From assembly GCA_003222085.1 (NCBI GenBank), contig QHUK01000003.1, positions 1 through 64,000 of the forward strand: 64,000 nt of DNA. Direction: 5' to 3'. The DNA is from Gemmatimonadota bacterium. GTDB lineage: Bacteria; Gemmatimonadota; Gemmatimonadetes; Gemmatimonadales; GWC2-71-9. Of the stretch, positions 27,560 to 36,303 are shown piece by piece; positions within the stretch are counted from its first letter, which is position 1; every line of letters begins with the position of its first letter. A program made the position numbers and the translations under genes. The notes beneath the pieces were generated by a model. The model saw only the letters and a program-made list of their open reading frames with translations, was not told the DNA's origin and ran no database searches.

Positions 27560-27565
27560 TATTAT
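27560..27565 (+). promoter_or_regulatory. Possible -10 box of the DsbA-VKOR-Kup operon
   Basis: TATTAT stands out in GC-rich sequence 53 bases before the first start codon of the operon. I see no convincing -35 box. Confidence 0.3.
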
Positions 27566-27618
27566 CATGGACGGGGAGGTGGGGTGCGGTGCGCGGACAC
27601 ATCAGGGAAGGCGGGCAC

Positions 27619-27936
27619 ATGAGCGATCACTCGGAAGAAGTGTACGGACCGGACCGTGCGGAGCGCCTGCTCGCCATGCTGCGCGCGCTGGCTGAGCGCA
27701 TTCAGGCGCTGGACCGGACGGGCCGGCTGCTCGAGCGAGCGCCGGAGCTCCAGAAGCTCCTGGGGAATGCGCGGAGCGAGCTGTTTCACTATGAGGTGCG
27801 GGTGACATACGATACGCCGGAGATCGCGGAGGGTCGGCGCATCGCGGACGAGGCGGAGCGGCGGGCGCGCGACGCCGCGGCCGGCTTCGACGACGACGAG
27901 GACGACGAACCGTGGCGGAGGGCTCGGAACGAATGA
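27619..27936 (+). CDS. Hypothetical helical protein at the head of the DsbA-VKOR-Kup operon
   Basis: A 105-residue cytoplasmic protein with long predicted helices (DRAERLLAMLRALAERIQALDRTGRLLERAPELQKLL), probably coiled-coil, and an acidic C-terminal patch (GFDDDEDDEP). Family not recognised. The ATG at 27619 follows GGGAAGGCGGGCAC, a weak ribosome site. Its stop overlaps the DsbA start by 4 bases. Confidence 0.7.
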   Translation: MSDHSEEVYGPDRAERLLAMLRALAERIQALDRTGRLLERAPELQKLLGNARSELFHYEVRVTYDTPEIAEGRRIADEAERRARDAAAGFDDDEDDEPWRRARNE

Positions 27937-28598
27937 AAGGGTTCTACCTGGTGCTCGTGGCGGTGGCCGTGATCGGGGGCGGGGCCCTGTGGTACGGGTC
28001 GCTGCGGAGCCCCGCTCCTCCCGCGGCCCCCGTGGCGAGCGCGCCGCTCCCCGTCGCGGCGGCGGACGCGTTCCACGGCTATACCCTGGGATCGGACTCC
28101 GCGCCGATCGAGGTCACGGAGTATTCGGACTTCGAGTGTCCGTTCTGCGCGTCGTTTGCGACGGTGCAGATGCCGGTGATCCGCGAGCAGCTGCTCGCCC
28201 CCGCCAAGCTGCGGTGGCGCTTTCGCGACTTTCCGTTGCCCTCGCACAAGTACTCCCGCTATGCGGCGCTGGCCGCGCAGTGCGCGGGAGAGCAGGGCAA
28301 GTTCTGGGAGATGCACGACCAGCTGTTTAACAACCACCAGTGGGCCCAGACGGGGAAGAACCCGCGCTCGCTGTTTCGCGACTTCGCGAGGGCCATCGGG
28401 CTCGACCTCGACAAGTACGACGCCTGCTTGGACGGGCAGCGCTACGCCGCGCGGCTCGACGCGAGCGTACAGGAAGGCGAGGCGCTCGGCGTGCGGGGAA
28501 CGCCGAGCTTCTTCGTGAACGGGCGTCCCTTTACCGGGCGCGCCACCTCGGACGATTTCAAGGCGCTCGTCGATAGCCTGACCAAGAAACACAAGTGA
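27933..28598 (+). CDS. DsbA-like thiol:disulfide oxidoreductase, membrane-anchored
   Basis: A 221-residue protein with one N-terminal helix (4-22) that anchors it to the inner membrane, a Pro/Ala linker and a DsbA/thioredoxin_4 domain. The redox motif is C69-P-F-C72 (SDFECPFCASF) and the cis-proline lies in RGTPSFFVNG. It should form disulfides in periplasmic proteins. The VKOR gene directly downstream overlaps by 4 bases (GTGA) and is the obvious partner that re-oxidises it. Confidence 0.93.
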   Translation: MKGFYLVLVAVAVIGGGALWYGSLRSPAPPAAPVASAPLPVAAADAFHGYTLGSDSAPIEVTEYSDFECPFCASFATVQMPVIREQLLAPAKLRWRFRDFPLPSHKYSRYAALAAQCAGEQGKFWEMHDQLFNNHQWAQTGKNPRSLFRDFARAIGLDLDKYDACLDGQRYAARLDASVQEGEALGVRGTPSFFVNGRPFTGRATSDDFKALVDSLTKKHK

Positions 28599-29026
28599 TC
28601 CGGCGCCAGGCGATCGTGCTCCTCGCGCTCGTGGGGCTGCTCGTCGCGACTTATCTCTGGCTCTACAAGATCGGCGTGCTCGGCGAGTTGCAGTGCGGCA
28701 CGGGGGACTGCGAGTACGTGCAGACGAGCCGCTACGCCGAGGTGTTTGGCATCCCGGTCGCGTTCTACGGGGTGGTCGGCTACGTGGCGCTCTTTGCGGC
28801 GGGGCTCGTGGGCCTGCAGCCCAGGTTCGCGACGGACCGTCGCGTGGCTGCGGGACTCGCGGCGCTCGCGACCGTGGGGTTCGCGTTCACGCTGTATCTC
28901 ACCGCGATCGAGCTGTTCGTGCTGCACGCGATCTGCCGGTGGTGCGTCGGCTCTGCCCTGATCATGACGGCGATCTGGGTGTTGTCCATCGCGCAACTCC
29001 GTCTGCCGCGGTCGCCGGCGTCATGA
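28595..29026 (+). CDS. VKOR-family quinone-linked disulfide generator
   Basis: A 143-residue membrane protein with four helices. The shuttle cysteines are C34 and C39 in the first periplasmic loop (LQCGTGDCEYV), and the active-site pair is C114-R-W-C117 beside quinone (HAICRWCVGSA). It replaces DsbB: electrons go from DsbA to the quinone pool. GTG start within the DsbA stop; its own stop overlaps the Kup start. Confidence 0.93.
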   Translation: MIRRQAIVLLALVGLLVATYLWLYKIGVLGELQCGTGDCEYVQTSRYAEVFGIPVAFYGVVGYVALFAAGLVGLQPRFATDRRVAAGLAALATVGFAFTLYLTAIELFVLHAICRWCVGSALIMTAIWVLSIAQLRLPRSPAS

Positions 29027-30921
29027 CGGCACACGCGGACGCGCGGGCCGGCAGGGGCGGCCGCTATCTCGTCACGCTCGCGCTCACGGCGCTGGGCGTG
29101 GTCTACGGCGACATCGGCACGAGCCCCCTGTACGCGATCCGGGAGTCGTTCTACGGGACCCACGGCATCGCCGTGACCCACGGCAACGTGCTGGGCGTTC
29201 TGTCGCTCGTGTTCTGGGCGCTCGTGATCGTCGTAACGATCAAGTATCACATCGTCATCATCCGCGCCGACAACAAGGGTGAAGGCGGTGTGCTCGCCCT
29301 GATGGCGCTCGTCAACGGGAGCCGGCTGGCGCGGGGGCTCTCACCCCGCCGCATCATGATCGTCCTGGGGATCTTCGGATCGGCGCTCCTATACGCGGAT
29401 GGCGGCCTGACTCCGGCGATCTCGGTCTTAAGCGCCGTCGAGGGCCTGGAAATCGCGACGCCGGCCCTGGCCACATGGGTGATTCCGGTGACGCTCGTGA
29501 TCCTCGTCGGCCTGTTCCTGTTGCAGAGTCGGGGAACCGCCCGGATCGGGGCGGTGTTCGGCCCCGTGATGCTCGTCTGGTTCCTGACCCTGGGCGTGCT
29601 GGGGGTAAGCGAGATCGGCCGGCAACCCGGGGTGCTGGCCGCGGCGTCCCCCTACTATGCCGTGCGCTTCTTCGCCGAGAACGTGAGCCGGGGGTTCGTG
29701 GTGCTGGGCGCCGTGTTCCTCGTCGTCACGGGCGGCGAAGCGCTGTACGCGGACCTCGGACACTTCGGCCATCGCGCGATCCAGCACGCGTGGTTCGGCA
29801 TCGCGCTCCCCTGCCTGCTGCTCAACTACTTCGGGCAGGGAGCGCTCTTGCTCAAGGATCCCGCTGCGGCCGTGAACCCGTTCTACTACCTGGCTCCGAG
29901 CTGGGCCTTGTATCCGCTGATTGCGCTCGCGACGGCGGCGACGATCATCGCCTCGCAGGCGGTCATCTCGGGCGCGTTCTCTCTCACCCGCCAGGCGGTG
30001 CAGCTCGGCTACAGCCCGCGGCTTCGGATCGAACACACGTCGTCGCGCGAGATCGGCCAGATCTATGTGCCGACCGTGAACTGGGCCCTCATGCTGCTCA
30101 CCTGCGCCCTGGTCCTCGGGTTCCGCACCTCGAGCAACATCGCGGGAGCCTACGGAGTGGCCCTATCCACGTTGATGCTCATCACGACGCTCATGTTCTA
30201 CGTGATGAGCCGCGAGGTATGGCGCTGGGGCTTCGCCCGCGCCGCGATCGTGGCCGGCCTGTTCTTGTGCGTGGATCTCCCGTTCTTTGCCGCAAACATG
30301 CTCAAGATTCGCTACGGCGGCTGGGTCCCCCTGGTGATCGCGGCGGCCATCTTCCTGCTGATGACGACCTGGAAGCGTGGGCGCGAGATCCTCGGCAAGC
30401 GCATGCAAGAGAAAACCGTCGCGCTCAAGATGCTGCTCGCCGATCTCGCTGCCGAGCCGCCGCTCCGCGTCCCTGGGACCGCGGTGTTCATGTACGGCAC
30501 CACCGACGGCACGCCCCCGGCACTGGTGCACAACCTGACGCACAACAAGGTGCTGCACGAGCGGGTCGTGTTTCTGACGATGGTGACGCACGACGTCCCC
30601 CACGTCCCGCCGGCGGAGCGCGTGACGGTGAAGGCCATCGGGAAGGGGTTTTACAGCGTGATCGCCCGCTACGGGTTCATGGACGATCCCGACATCGAGG
30701 ACGTCCTGGCGGCCTGCCAGATGAAGTCCCTCGATATTCCCATCGCGGGAACGACCTTCTTTCTCGGTCGCGAGACGCTCGTCGCCTCGGACCGGCCCGG
30801 CATGCCTCAGTGGCGCGAGCAGCTGTTCGCGTTCATGTCGCGGAACGCCCTGCGGGCGACGGCCTTCTTCAAGATCCCGGCGGACCAGGTGTTCGAGGTG
30901 GGGGCGCAGGTGGAGCTGTGA
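29023..30921 (+). CDS. kup: Kup-type potassium uptake transporter
   Basis: A 632-residue K+:H+ symporter with 12 N-terminal membrane helices and a cytosolic C-terminal domain. The family signature GVVYGDIGTSPLYA is near the N-terminus, followed by ADNKGEGGVLALMAL, GSALLYADGGLTPAISV and the HNKVLHE segment of the soluble domain. The ATG overlaps the VKOR stop, so it belongs to the disulfide operon, an unusual combination. Longer in-frame readings begin inside VKOR. Confidence 0.95.
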   Translation: MTAHADARAGRGGRYLVTLALTALGVVYGDIGTSPLYAIRESFYGTHGIAVTHGNVLGVLSLVFWALVIVVTIKYHIVIIRADNKGEGGVLALMALVNGSRLARGLSPRRIMIVLGIFGSALLYADGGLTPAISVLSAVEGLEIATPALATWVIPVTLVILVGLFLLQSRGTARIGAVFGPVMLVWFLTLGVLGVSEIGRQPGVLAAASPYYAVRFFAENVSRGFVVLGAVFLVVTGGEALYADLGHFGHRAIQHAWFGIALPCLLLNYFGQGALLLKDPAAAVNPFYYLAPSWALYPLIALATAATIIASQAVISGAFSLTRQAVQLGYSPRLRIEHTSSREIGQIYVPTVNWALMLLTCALVLGFRTSSNIAGAYGVALSTLMLITTLMFYVMSREVWRWGFARAAIVAGLFLCVDLPFFAANMLKIRYGGWVPLVIAAAIFLLMTTWKRGREILGKRMQEKTVALKMLLADLAAEPPLRVPGTAVFMYGTTDGTPPALVHNLTHNKVLHERVVFLTMVTHDVPHVPPAERVTVKAIGKGFYSVIARYGFMDDPDIEDVLAACQMKSLDIPIAGTTFFLGRETLVASDRPGMPQWREQLFAFMSRNALRATAFFKIPADQVFEVGAQVEL

Positions 30922-30923
30922 AG

Positions 30924-31027
30924 CAGGTTGGTGGAGGATGGTGAAGGTTGGTGGAGGTCGGGGGAGGTTGCTCCGTCAGCGGGACAACCTCCCCCAACCT
31001 CCACTAGCCTCCACCGACCTCCACCCA
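30924..31027. terminator. Long GGTGGAGG-type hairpin between convergent kup and acs
   Basis: The region is a run of GGTTGGTGGAGG-like units followed by their complements. An 11-bp perfect stem (30960-30970 with 30985-30995) continues past one mismatch into 8 more pairs (30951-30958 with 30997-31004). There is no T-run. It starts 3 bases after the kup stop and probably serves as a bidirectional terminator. A similar element lies at 58663. Confidence 0.65.
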
Positions 31028-31034
31028 CCTCGCC

Positions 31035-33140
31035 TCACTCCACCTGTCCGAACTTGGCGATGTCCTCCGGCAGCTCTTCCTGAGCCTTGGCGGCGTCCTT
31101 GCCTTGCACCATCACCCGGATCTGCTCCACCACGTCGGGGTTGGCGAGTGTCGTCACGTCGCCGACATCACGGCGGTTCGAGATCGCTGCGAGCACGCGG
31201 CGCATGATCTTCCCGGAGCGCGTCTTCGGCATGTCCGGCACGATGTAGACATGCTTGGGTCGTGCGATCTTGCCGATCACTTCTTCGTTCGCCTTGATCA
31301 CGCGGTCGATGATGTCCTGGCTCGGCGGCACGCCCGGCTTCACCGCGATGTACACCTCGGGGACGCGTCCTTTCAGCTCATCCTGGACGGGCACCGCCGC
31401 GGCTTCGGCGACTTCCGGGACCGTGAGACAGGCGGACTCGATCTCCTTCGTGCCCAGGCGGTGACCCGCGACATTGATCACGTCGTCGACCCGGCCGAGG
31501 ATGCGGTAGTAGCCATCGGCGGCCTGCACCGCGCCATCGCCGCACAGGAAGGGCCAGTCGCGCCAGTCCTTGCTCCGGGGATTCCTGTTGTACTTGGCGA
31601 AGTAGGTTTTGACATAGCGGTCGCGGTCGCCCCAGATCGTCTGCATGATGCCGGGCCACGGATTGCGGATGCAGATATTGCCCGCCTTGCCGGACCCCTT
31701 GGGAATTTCCGCGCCGGTTTCGTCGAAGATCACCGGATGAATCCCCGGCGCGGCGGGACCGCAGCTGCCCGGCTTCATCGCATGGATCGCCGGCACGGTG
31801 GTGCCGAGAAAGCCGCCGGTCTCCGTCATCCACCACGTATCGGTGATGACGGCTTCCCGCTTGCCGACCTCGTCGTAGTACCAGCGCCACGCCTCCGGCT
31901 CGATCGGCTCGCCCACCGTCGTCATCGACTTGAAATGGTATTTGTACTTGCGCGGCTCTTGGGGACCGAGCTTGCGCAGCATCCGAACCGCCGTCGGTGC
32001 CGTGTGGAAAATGTTCACGCCCAACCGCTCGGCGATGCGCCACGGCCGCCCCGCATCGGGAAACGTCGGCACGCCTTCGTACATGACGCTCGTCGCCGCA
32101 TTCGCCAGGGGACCGTAGACGATGTAGGAGTGCCCGGTGATCCAGCCGATGTCCGCCATGCACCAGTAGATGTCTTCCGGATGAATGTCGAGAATCCATT
32201 TCGACGTGGCGGTCACATAGGCCAGATAACCCGCGATGCCGTGCTGCGCGCCCTTGGGCTTGCCCGTCGTGCCGCTCGAGTACATCAGGAACAGGGGTCC
32301 CTCCGACGGCAGGGGAACCGGGTCTACGGTCTTACCGTTGTAGTCCTTCAGCAGGTCGTTCACAAAGAAGTCGCGACCTGCCACCATCGGCGTCTTGGCG
32401 GAATACTTTCCGGGGTACCGCTGCCACACCAGAACCTTGTCGACGTGCTGCCCCAGCTCTGTCGCCGTCCGCACCGCGATGTCCGCGTTGGCTTTGTGAT
32501 CGACCAGCGTGCCATTCCGCCAGTAGCCGTCCATCGTAATCAGCACACGGCTGCCGGAGTCCTGAATGCGCGACCCGCACGCCTGACCGCTGAATCCGCC
32601 GAACACTTGTGAGTGGATGATGCCCAGTCGCGCACATGCCAGCATCGTGATCGGCAGCTCCGGCACCATCGGCATGTGAAAGGTGACGCGGTCTCCCGCT
32701 TTGAGTCCCGAGCCACGGAGCAGCGCGGCCACTTCATTGACGCGGGTGTACAGGTCCTGATAGGTGAGGACCACATCCCGCTCGGCTTCCGGCTCGGGCA
32801 CGAAAATGAAAGCGGCCTTGCTCGCGTACTTGGCCAAATGGCGGTCCACGCAGTTGTACGAGGCGTTGATCTTGCCGCCGACGAACCATTTCCAGAATGG
32901 TGCATCGCTGGTGTCGAGGACCGTGTGATACGGCTCGAACCAGGTCAGCATGTCCGCATAGACCTTGAAACAGTCGGGAAACTTGTCGAGCCCGAACTTT
33001 TCAAAGATGCGCGGGTCCCGCAGGTTCGCTTGTGCCTTGAACTTCTCGGACGGCTGATAGTAGGCCTCTTCCTTCCAATGCACCGCGATCTGCGCTTCGC
33101 TGACCTCGGTCTGCTCCGTCGTCTTCAGCGTCTTCGCCAT
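31035..33140 (-). CDS. acs: Acetyl-CoA synthetase (AMP-forming acetate-CoA ligase)
   Basis: A 701-residue ANL-superfamily enzyme that makes acetyl-CoA from acetate, ATP and CoA. It has the P-loop MYSSGTTGKPKG, ITDTWWMTETGG and the C-terminal KTRSGKIMRRVL lysine that is acetylated by Pat-type enzymes to switch the protein off. I start at 33140, with AGGAGG 9 bases upstream; a start at 33164 lies ahead of that site. It fits with the lactate permease as part of organic-acid use. Confidence 0.96.
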   Translation of the reverse strand: MAKTLKTTEQTEVSEAQIAVHWKEEAYYQPSEKFKAQANLRDPRIFEKFGLDKFPDCFKVYADMLTWFEPYHTVLDTSDAPFWKWFVGGKINASYNCVDRHLAKYASKAAFIFVPEPEAERDVVLTYQDLYTRVNEVAALLRGSGLKAGDRVTFHMPMVPELPITMLACARLGIIHSQVFGGFSGQACGSRIQDSGSRVLITMDGYWRNGTLVDHKANADIAVRTATELGQHVDKVLVWQRYPGKYSAKTPMVAGRDFFVNDLLKDYNGKTVDPVPLPSEGPLFLMYSSGTTGKPKGAQHGIAGYLAYVTATSKWILDIHPEDIYWCMADIGWITGHSYIVYGPLANAATSVMYEGVPTFPDAGRPWRIAERLGVNIFHTAPTAVRMLRKLGPQEPRKYKYHFKSMTTVGEPIEPEAWRWYYDEVGKREAVITDTWWMTETGGFLGTTVPAIHAMKPGSCGPAAPGIHPVIFDETGAEIPKGSGKAGNICIRNPWPGIMQTIWGDRDRYVKTYFAKYNRNPRSKDWRDWPFLCGDGAVQAADGYYRILGRVDDVINVAGHRLGTKEIESACLTVPEVAEAAAVPVQDELKGRVPEVYIAVKPGVPPSQDIIDRVIKANEEVIGKIARPKHVYIVPDMPKTRSGKIMRRVLAAISNRRDVGDVTTLANPDVVEQIRVMVQGKDAAKAQEELPEDIAKFGQVE

Positions 33141-33300
33141 CTGATCTTGCCTCCTAGCCGGCACTTACGGCTTCTTGCGCAATGGCTCGTCCGGGATGTC
33201 GTGTGTTCAAGGGGATAGGCTAAGGTATGCCCCCCGGATGAATGGCGGTCAAGCCGGCCCTTGCAAACTGCGCGCAGGCGTTCCGTCTGCGGCAGCCCGA

Positions 33301-33320
33301 GGGGTGAGACGCCTCACCCC
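33301..33320. repeat. Mini-hairpin: 8-bp stem with ACGC tetraloop
   Basis: GGGGTGAG-ACGC-CTCACCCC lies in the divergent region between acs and the STAS gene. It has the same build as the two hairpins inside ctaA (48363-48422). Confidence 0.6.
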
Positions 33321-33334
33321 GCTTTGACAAGCGA

Positions 33335-33362
33335 TTGACGGCCCGCAGGTTAGCTGTATGGC
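33335..33362 (+). promoter_or_regulatory. Possible promoter of the STAS-receiver-ccm gene cluster
   Basis: TTGACG (33335-33340), 16 bases, then TATGGC (33357-33362), about 58 bases before the STAS start. A second TTGACA lies at 33324. Confidence 0.4.
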
Positions 33363-33419
33363 ACCGGAGTCGCATAACCCCCGGCCGGTGAACTACTGGA
33401 GCCGACTGTGGAGGAGCAA

Positions 33420-33737
33420 GTGACGATGTCAACGCGTCCGAGCGAAAAGGTCTTGGCCGCTCCCGAGGAGCTGGGGCTCGACTCACGCACGACATTCCGC
33501 CGTGCGGCCACCGAGCTGCTGGAACAGCTGGGGGAGGGTGCCGGGCGTCTGGTCATCGACCTCGCGGGCACGCGTCAGATCGACAGCGCCGGTCTCGGTG
33601 CCCTGATGTTGATCCAGCGGAAGGCCGCGGAGCGACGCCTGACGGTGTGCCTGCGCGGGGCCAACGAGGAGCTGCGATTCTTGCTGGTGCTGACCAAGCT
33701 CGACGACCTGTTCGAGCTGGAGAGCAGCCCGAGCTGA
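33420..33737 (+). CDS. STAS-domain protein (anti-sigma-factor-antagonist type)
   Basis: A 105-residue single STAS domain. The phosphorylatable serine sits in RQIDSAGLGALMLIQRKA, the SpoIIAA-like site DSxGLG, after the strand RLVIDLAG. It should bind a kinase-type anti-sigma factor or another partner in a switch, but none is encoded nearby. Start chosen at the GTG at 33420 with GGAGG five bases upstream; an ATG two codons later is also possible. Confidence 0.88.
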   Translation: MTMSTRPSEKVLAAPEELGLDSRTTFRRAATELLEQLGEGAGRLVIDLAGTRQIDSAGLGALMLIQRKAAERRLTVCLRGANEELRFLLVLTKLDDLFELESSPS

Positions 33738-33781
33738 GCCGCCCGTAGACGGCAGGGGGGGCCCGCATATATTGGCCCACC

Positions 33782-34156
33782 ATGGGTTCCCCCCCGCTTC
33801 GCCCGCGGCGTAAAGTGCTGTTCGTCGAGGACGAGTCGACCCTGCGGCGCACCTACAAGCGATTCTTCGCCGAACGCTACCACCTGGCCTTCGCCGCCAG
33901 TGGGACCGAGGCTCGCCGCCAGATGGACGAGTTCCACCCTGAAGTGCTGGTGCTCGATCTCCGGCTTCCGGACACCGACGGCGTCACGCTGCTGCAGGAG
34001 ATCCGCCAGTCGCAGCCGTCCCTCCCGGTGATCGTCACAACCTCGTATGTGAGCATGGAGCCGCTCATCAACGTGCTCGACCTCGGCCACTCAGGGTACC
34101 TGGTCAAGCCGTTCGACCTGGAAGATCTCGCCGCCCGCATCGATGCTCTCGGTTGA
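33782..34156 (+). CDS. Stand-alone response-regulator receiver
   Basis: A 124-residue CheY-like domain: E16-D17-E18 (VEDEST), phospho-acceptor D59 (LVLDLRLPD), TTSYVS and K109 (YLVKPFD). There is no output domain, so it acts by protein contact. Its last 14 bases overlap the start of ccmA, and the STAS gene is 44 bases upstream, so these signalling proteins probably share an mRNA with heme-export genes. Confidence 0.92.
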   Translation: MGSPPLRPRRKVLFVEDESTLRRTYKRFFAERYHLAFAASGTEARRQMDEFHPEVLVLDLRLPDTDGVTLLQEIRQSQPSLPVIVTTSYVSMEPLINVLDLGHSGYLVKPFDLEDLAARIDALG

Positions 34157-34850
34157 GGGCCTGCGGCACACCTTCGGCGAGGGGGGAGGGCAGGTGGTCG
34201 CGCTCGACGGGGTGTCCTTCACCCTCATGCCGGGCCAGGCCCTCGCCATCTTCGGGCCGAACGGGGCAGGCAAGACCACGCTTCTCAAGGTGCTCGCCGG
34301 CCTGATCCGCCCGCAGGCGGGGTCGGTGCAGGTAACCGGGGGGCGGCGCGCGATCGGTTGGATCGGCCACCAATCCCACCTCTACGAGCACCTCACGGTA
34401 CGCGAGAACCTGCTCTTCTGGGCGTCGCTCTACGGGGTGCCCGCCGCGCGCCGCGGTCCCCGCGCCGCCGAGGTGCTCGGGCGTCTCGGCATGCGCGATC
34501 GGGCGGATCGACCGGTGTGGTCGCTGTCCCGGGGTTTGGCGCAACGCGCGGCGATCGCCAAGGCCCTGATCCACGATCCGTCCGTCCTGCTCCTCGACGA
34601 GCCGTTCACGGGGCTCGATCTCGCGGCGGCGGCCGAGCTCCGGGCGCTCCTCGGCGAGCTGCGCGGCGGGGGCGGGGGCGCGGCAGGTCGCGTGGTCGTG
34701 CTGGCGACGCACAACGTCGACGAGGGGGTCGAGCTCGCTACCGACGTGGCGTTCCAGCGGCACGGCCGGTTCGTTCACTTCGCGCCGCGGGGCGGGCGGG
34801 AACCCGCCGGAATCGCGGAGGCGTACCGGCGGGCGGTGACCGATGGATGA
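34143..34850 (+). CDS. ccmA: Cytochrome c maturation ABC transporter, ATPase
   Basis: A 235-residue ABC ATPase. Walker A is GPNGAGKTT (38-46), Walker B is VLLLDEP, and the signature reads LSRGLAQR instead of LSGGQ, as is common in CcmA. With CcmB it works on the heme chaperone CcmE during System I cytochrome c maturation. CcmE, F, G and H are not in the window. The start overlaps the receiver gene and the end overlaps ccmB. Confidence 0.92.
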   Translation: MLSVEGLRHTFGEGGGQVVALDGVSFTLMPGQALAIFGPNGAGKTTLLKVLAGLIRPQAGSVQVTGGRRAIGWIGHQSHLYEHLTVRENLLFWASLYGVPAARRGPRAAEVLGRLGMRDRADRPVWSLSRGLAQRAAIAKALIHDPSVLLLDEPFTGLDLAAAAELRALLGELRGGGGGAAGRVVVLATHNVDEGVELATDVAFQRHGRFVHFAPRGGREPAGIAEAYRRAVTDG

Positions 34851-35523
34851 GCTGTTCGCCCAGGCGTGGACGGTGGCACGGAAAGACCTGCTGCTCGAAT
34901 TTCGCACGCGCACGGCCATCGTCTCGACCGTCGTGTTCACCGCGCTGGTCCTCACGGTGTTCAACTTCGGGCGCGACCCCACGGCCGTCCCCACCATCGA
35001 TCTCGCCCCGACCATTCTGTGGGTGACGTTCACGTTCGCCGCGATGCTCGCCCTGAACCGCGCCTTCCAGCTCGAGCTCGAAAACCAGGCGCTCGAGGGG
35101 CTGCTGGTATCGCCGCTCAACCGCACCAGCCTCTACTGGGGCAAACTGATCGCGAATCTGGTGTTCGTGGCGGTGGTGGAGGCGGTCGGGCTGCCGCTGT
35201 TCGTCCTGTTCTTCGACGTACCCGTGGGTCGTGTGCTAGTCCCGCTCATCGGCGTCATCGCGCTTGCGACGCTCGGGTTCGTCGCTGTGGGAACGCTCTT
35301 CAGCGCCCTCGTGATTCGAACCCGGTTCGCCGAGCTGCTGCTCGTGGTGATTCTGCTGCCGTTCCTTGTCCCCCCGCTCATCGGCGCCGTGCAGATCACG
35401 GCGCAGCTGCTCGGTGGGCGTCCCTTGAGCGAGGCCGTGGGGTACTTTAAGTTGCTCGCCGCTTACGACATCGTGTTCGTGTCGCTCGCGAGTTTTCTGT
35501 TTCGCTTTACGGTGGACGAATGA
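34843..35523 (+). CDS. ccmB: Cytochrome c maturation ABC transporter, permease
   Basis: A 226-residue membrane protein with six helices, typical CcmB length. FELENQALEGLLVSPLNRTSLYWGK and VILLPFLVPPLIGAVQ are family positions (the acidic QxxEGLL segment faces the ATPase). It pairs with CcmA. It overlaps ccmA by 8 bases and ccmC by 4. Confidence 0.92.
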   Translation: MDELFAQAWTVARKDLLLEFRTRTAIVSTVVFTALVLTVFNFGRDPTAVPTIDLAPTILWVTFTFAAMLALNRAFQLELENQALEGLLVSPLNRTSLYWGKLIANLVFVAVVEAVGLPLFVLFFDVPVGRVLVPLIGVIALATLGFVAVGTLFSALVIRTRFAELLLVVILLPFLVPPLIGAVQITAQLLGGRPLSEAVGYFKLLAAYDIVFVSLASFLFRFTVDE

Positions 35524-36200
35524 CCTTGGCGCAAAAGGGCCGCCGGATCACGGTGCTCGCGCTGGTGTGCCTGGCCGCCGTGTACGTTCGGGCGCTGGCG
35601 TTCACCCCGGTGGAGCGGTTGCAGGGGCCGGCACAGAAGATCTTCTATCTGCACGTGCCCGCCGCGCTCTGGACCGAGGCGGCGATGATCCTCGTGGGAT
35701 TGGCCGGAATCTTCTACCTGTTCCTGAAGGATCCGCGGCTGGATCGGTTCGCCGAGGCGTCGGCGGAGGTCGGCACGGTGTTCGCGACCATCGTGCTGAC
35801 GACCGGCCCCATCTGGGGGAAGCCGATCTGGGGGACGTGGTGGACGTGGGATGCCCGGCTGACGTCCACCCTGTTTCTCTTCTTTCTGTACGTGGGATAT
35901 CTGCTCGTGCGCGGCGCCGTGCGCGATCCCGGGCTCCGCGCCCGGTACGCGGCCGTGCTCGGCATCTGCGGAATGTGTCTGGTACCCTTCATCCACCTGA
36001 GCGTCTTTTTGTTTCGTACGCTCCATCCCCAGCCCATCATCCTGAAGCCGAGCGCCCCCTCGCTGCCCGGCAGCATGTTGGCGACGTGGCTCTTTTCCCT
36101 GGCGGCGTTCACGCTCCTGTACGTGGGATTCGTGACGCAGCGCTACGCCGTGTCGCTCACGCGCGACGCGCAGCGGGGGGAGCGTACCGGCCGTGCCTGA
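35520..36200 (+). CDS. ccmC: Heme-handling protein of the CcmC family
   Basis: A 226-residue membrane protein with six helices and the tryptophan-rich heme-binding WWD motif (IWGTWWTWDARLT). Two external histidines bracket it (FYLHVPAAL and IHLSVFLFRTLHPQP). CcmC delivers heme to CcmE. CcsA/ResC proteins share the motif, but the length and the position after ccmAB fit CcmC. Confidence 0.93.
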   Translation: MTLAQKGRRITVLALVCLAAVYVRALAFTPVERLQGPAQKIFYLHVPAALWTEAAMILVGLAGIFYLFLKDPRLDRFAEASAEVGTVFATIVLTTGPIWGKPIWGTWWTWDARLTSTLFLFFLYVGYLLVRGAVRDPGLRARYAAVLGICGMCLVPFIHLSVFLFRTLHPQPIILKPSAPSLPGSMLATWLFSLAAFTLLYVGFVTQRYAVSLTRDAQRGERTGRA

Positions 36201-36303
36201 CGTGCCCCAGAACGCGGGTTACATGGTGGCGGCCTACGTCGTGACGGCGGTCATTCTGCTCGCCTATTCCATTTCCCTGTACCGCCGCACCGGGAAGCCT
36301 TAG
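36193..36303 (+). CDS. ccmD: CcmD-like single-helix protein, 36 residues
   Basis: A GTG start inside the end of ccmC gives a 36-residue protein with one membrane helix (MVAAYVVTAVILLAYSISLY) followed by a basic tail (RRTGKP). CcmD is such a short helix protein, encoded after ccmC, that helps release holo-CcmE from CcmABC. Size, order and topology support the call although sequence conservation in this family is low. Confidence 0.8.
   Translation: MPDVPQNAGYMVAAYVVTAVILLAYSISLYRRTGKP

Noticed and set aside
30924-31027. Small protein gene in the GGTGGAGG region
   Set aside because: Frames here are short repeats of Val, Gly, Trp and Arg codons with no start signal; the palindromic design explains the sequence better.
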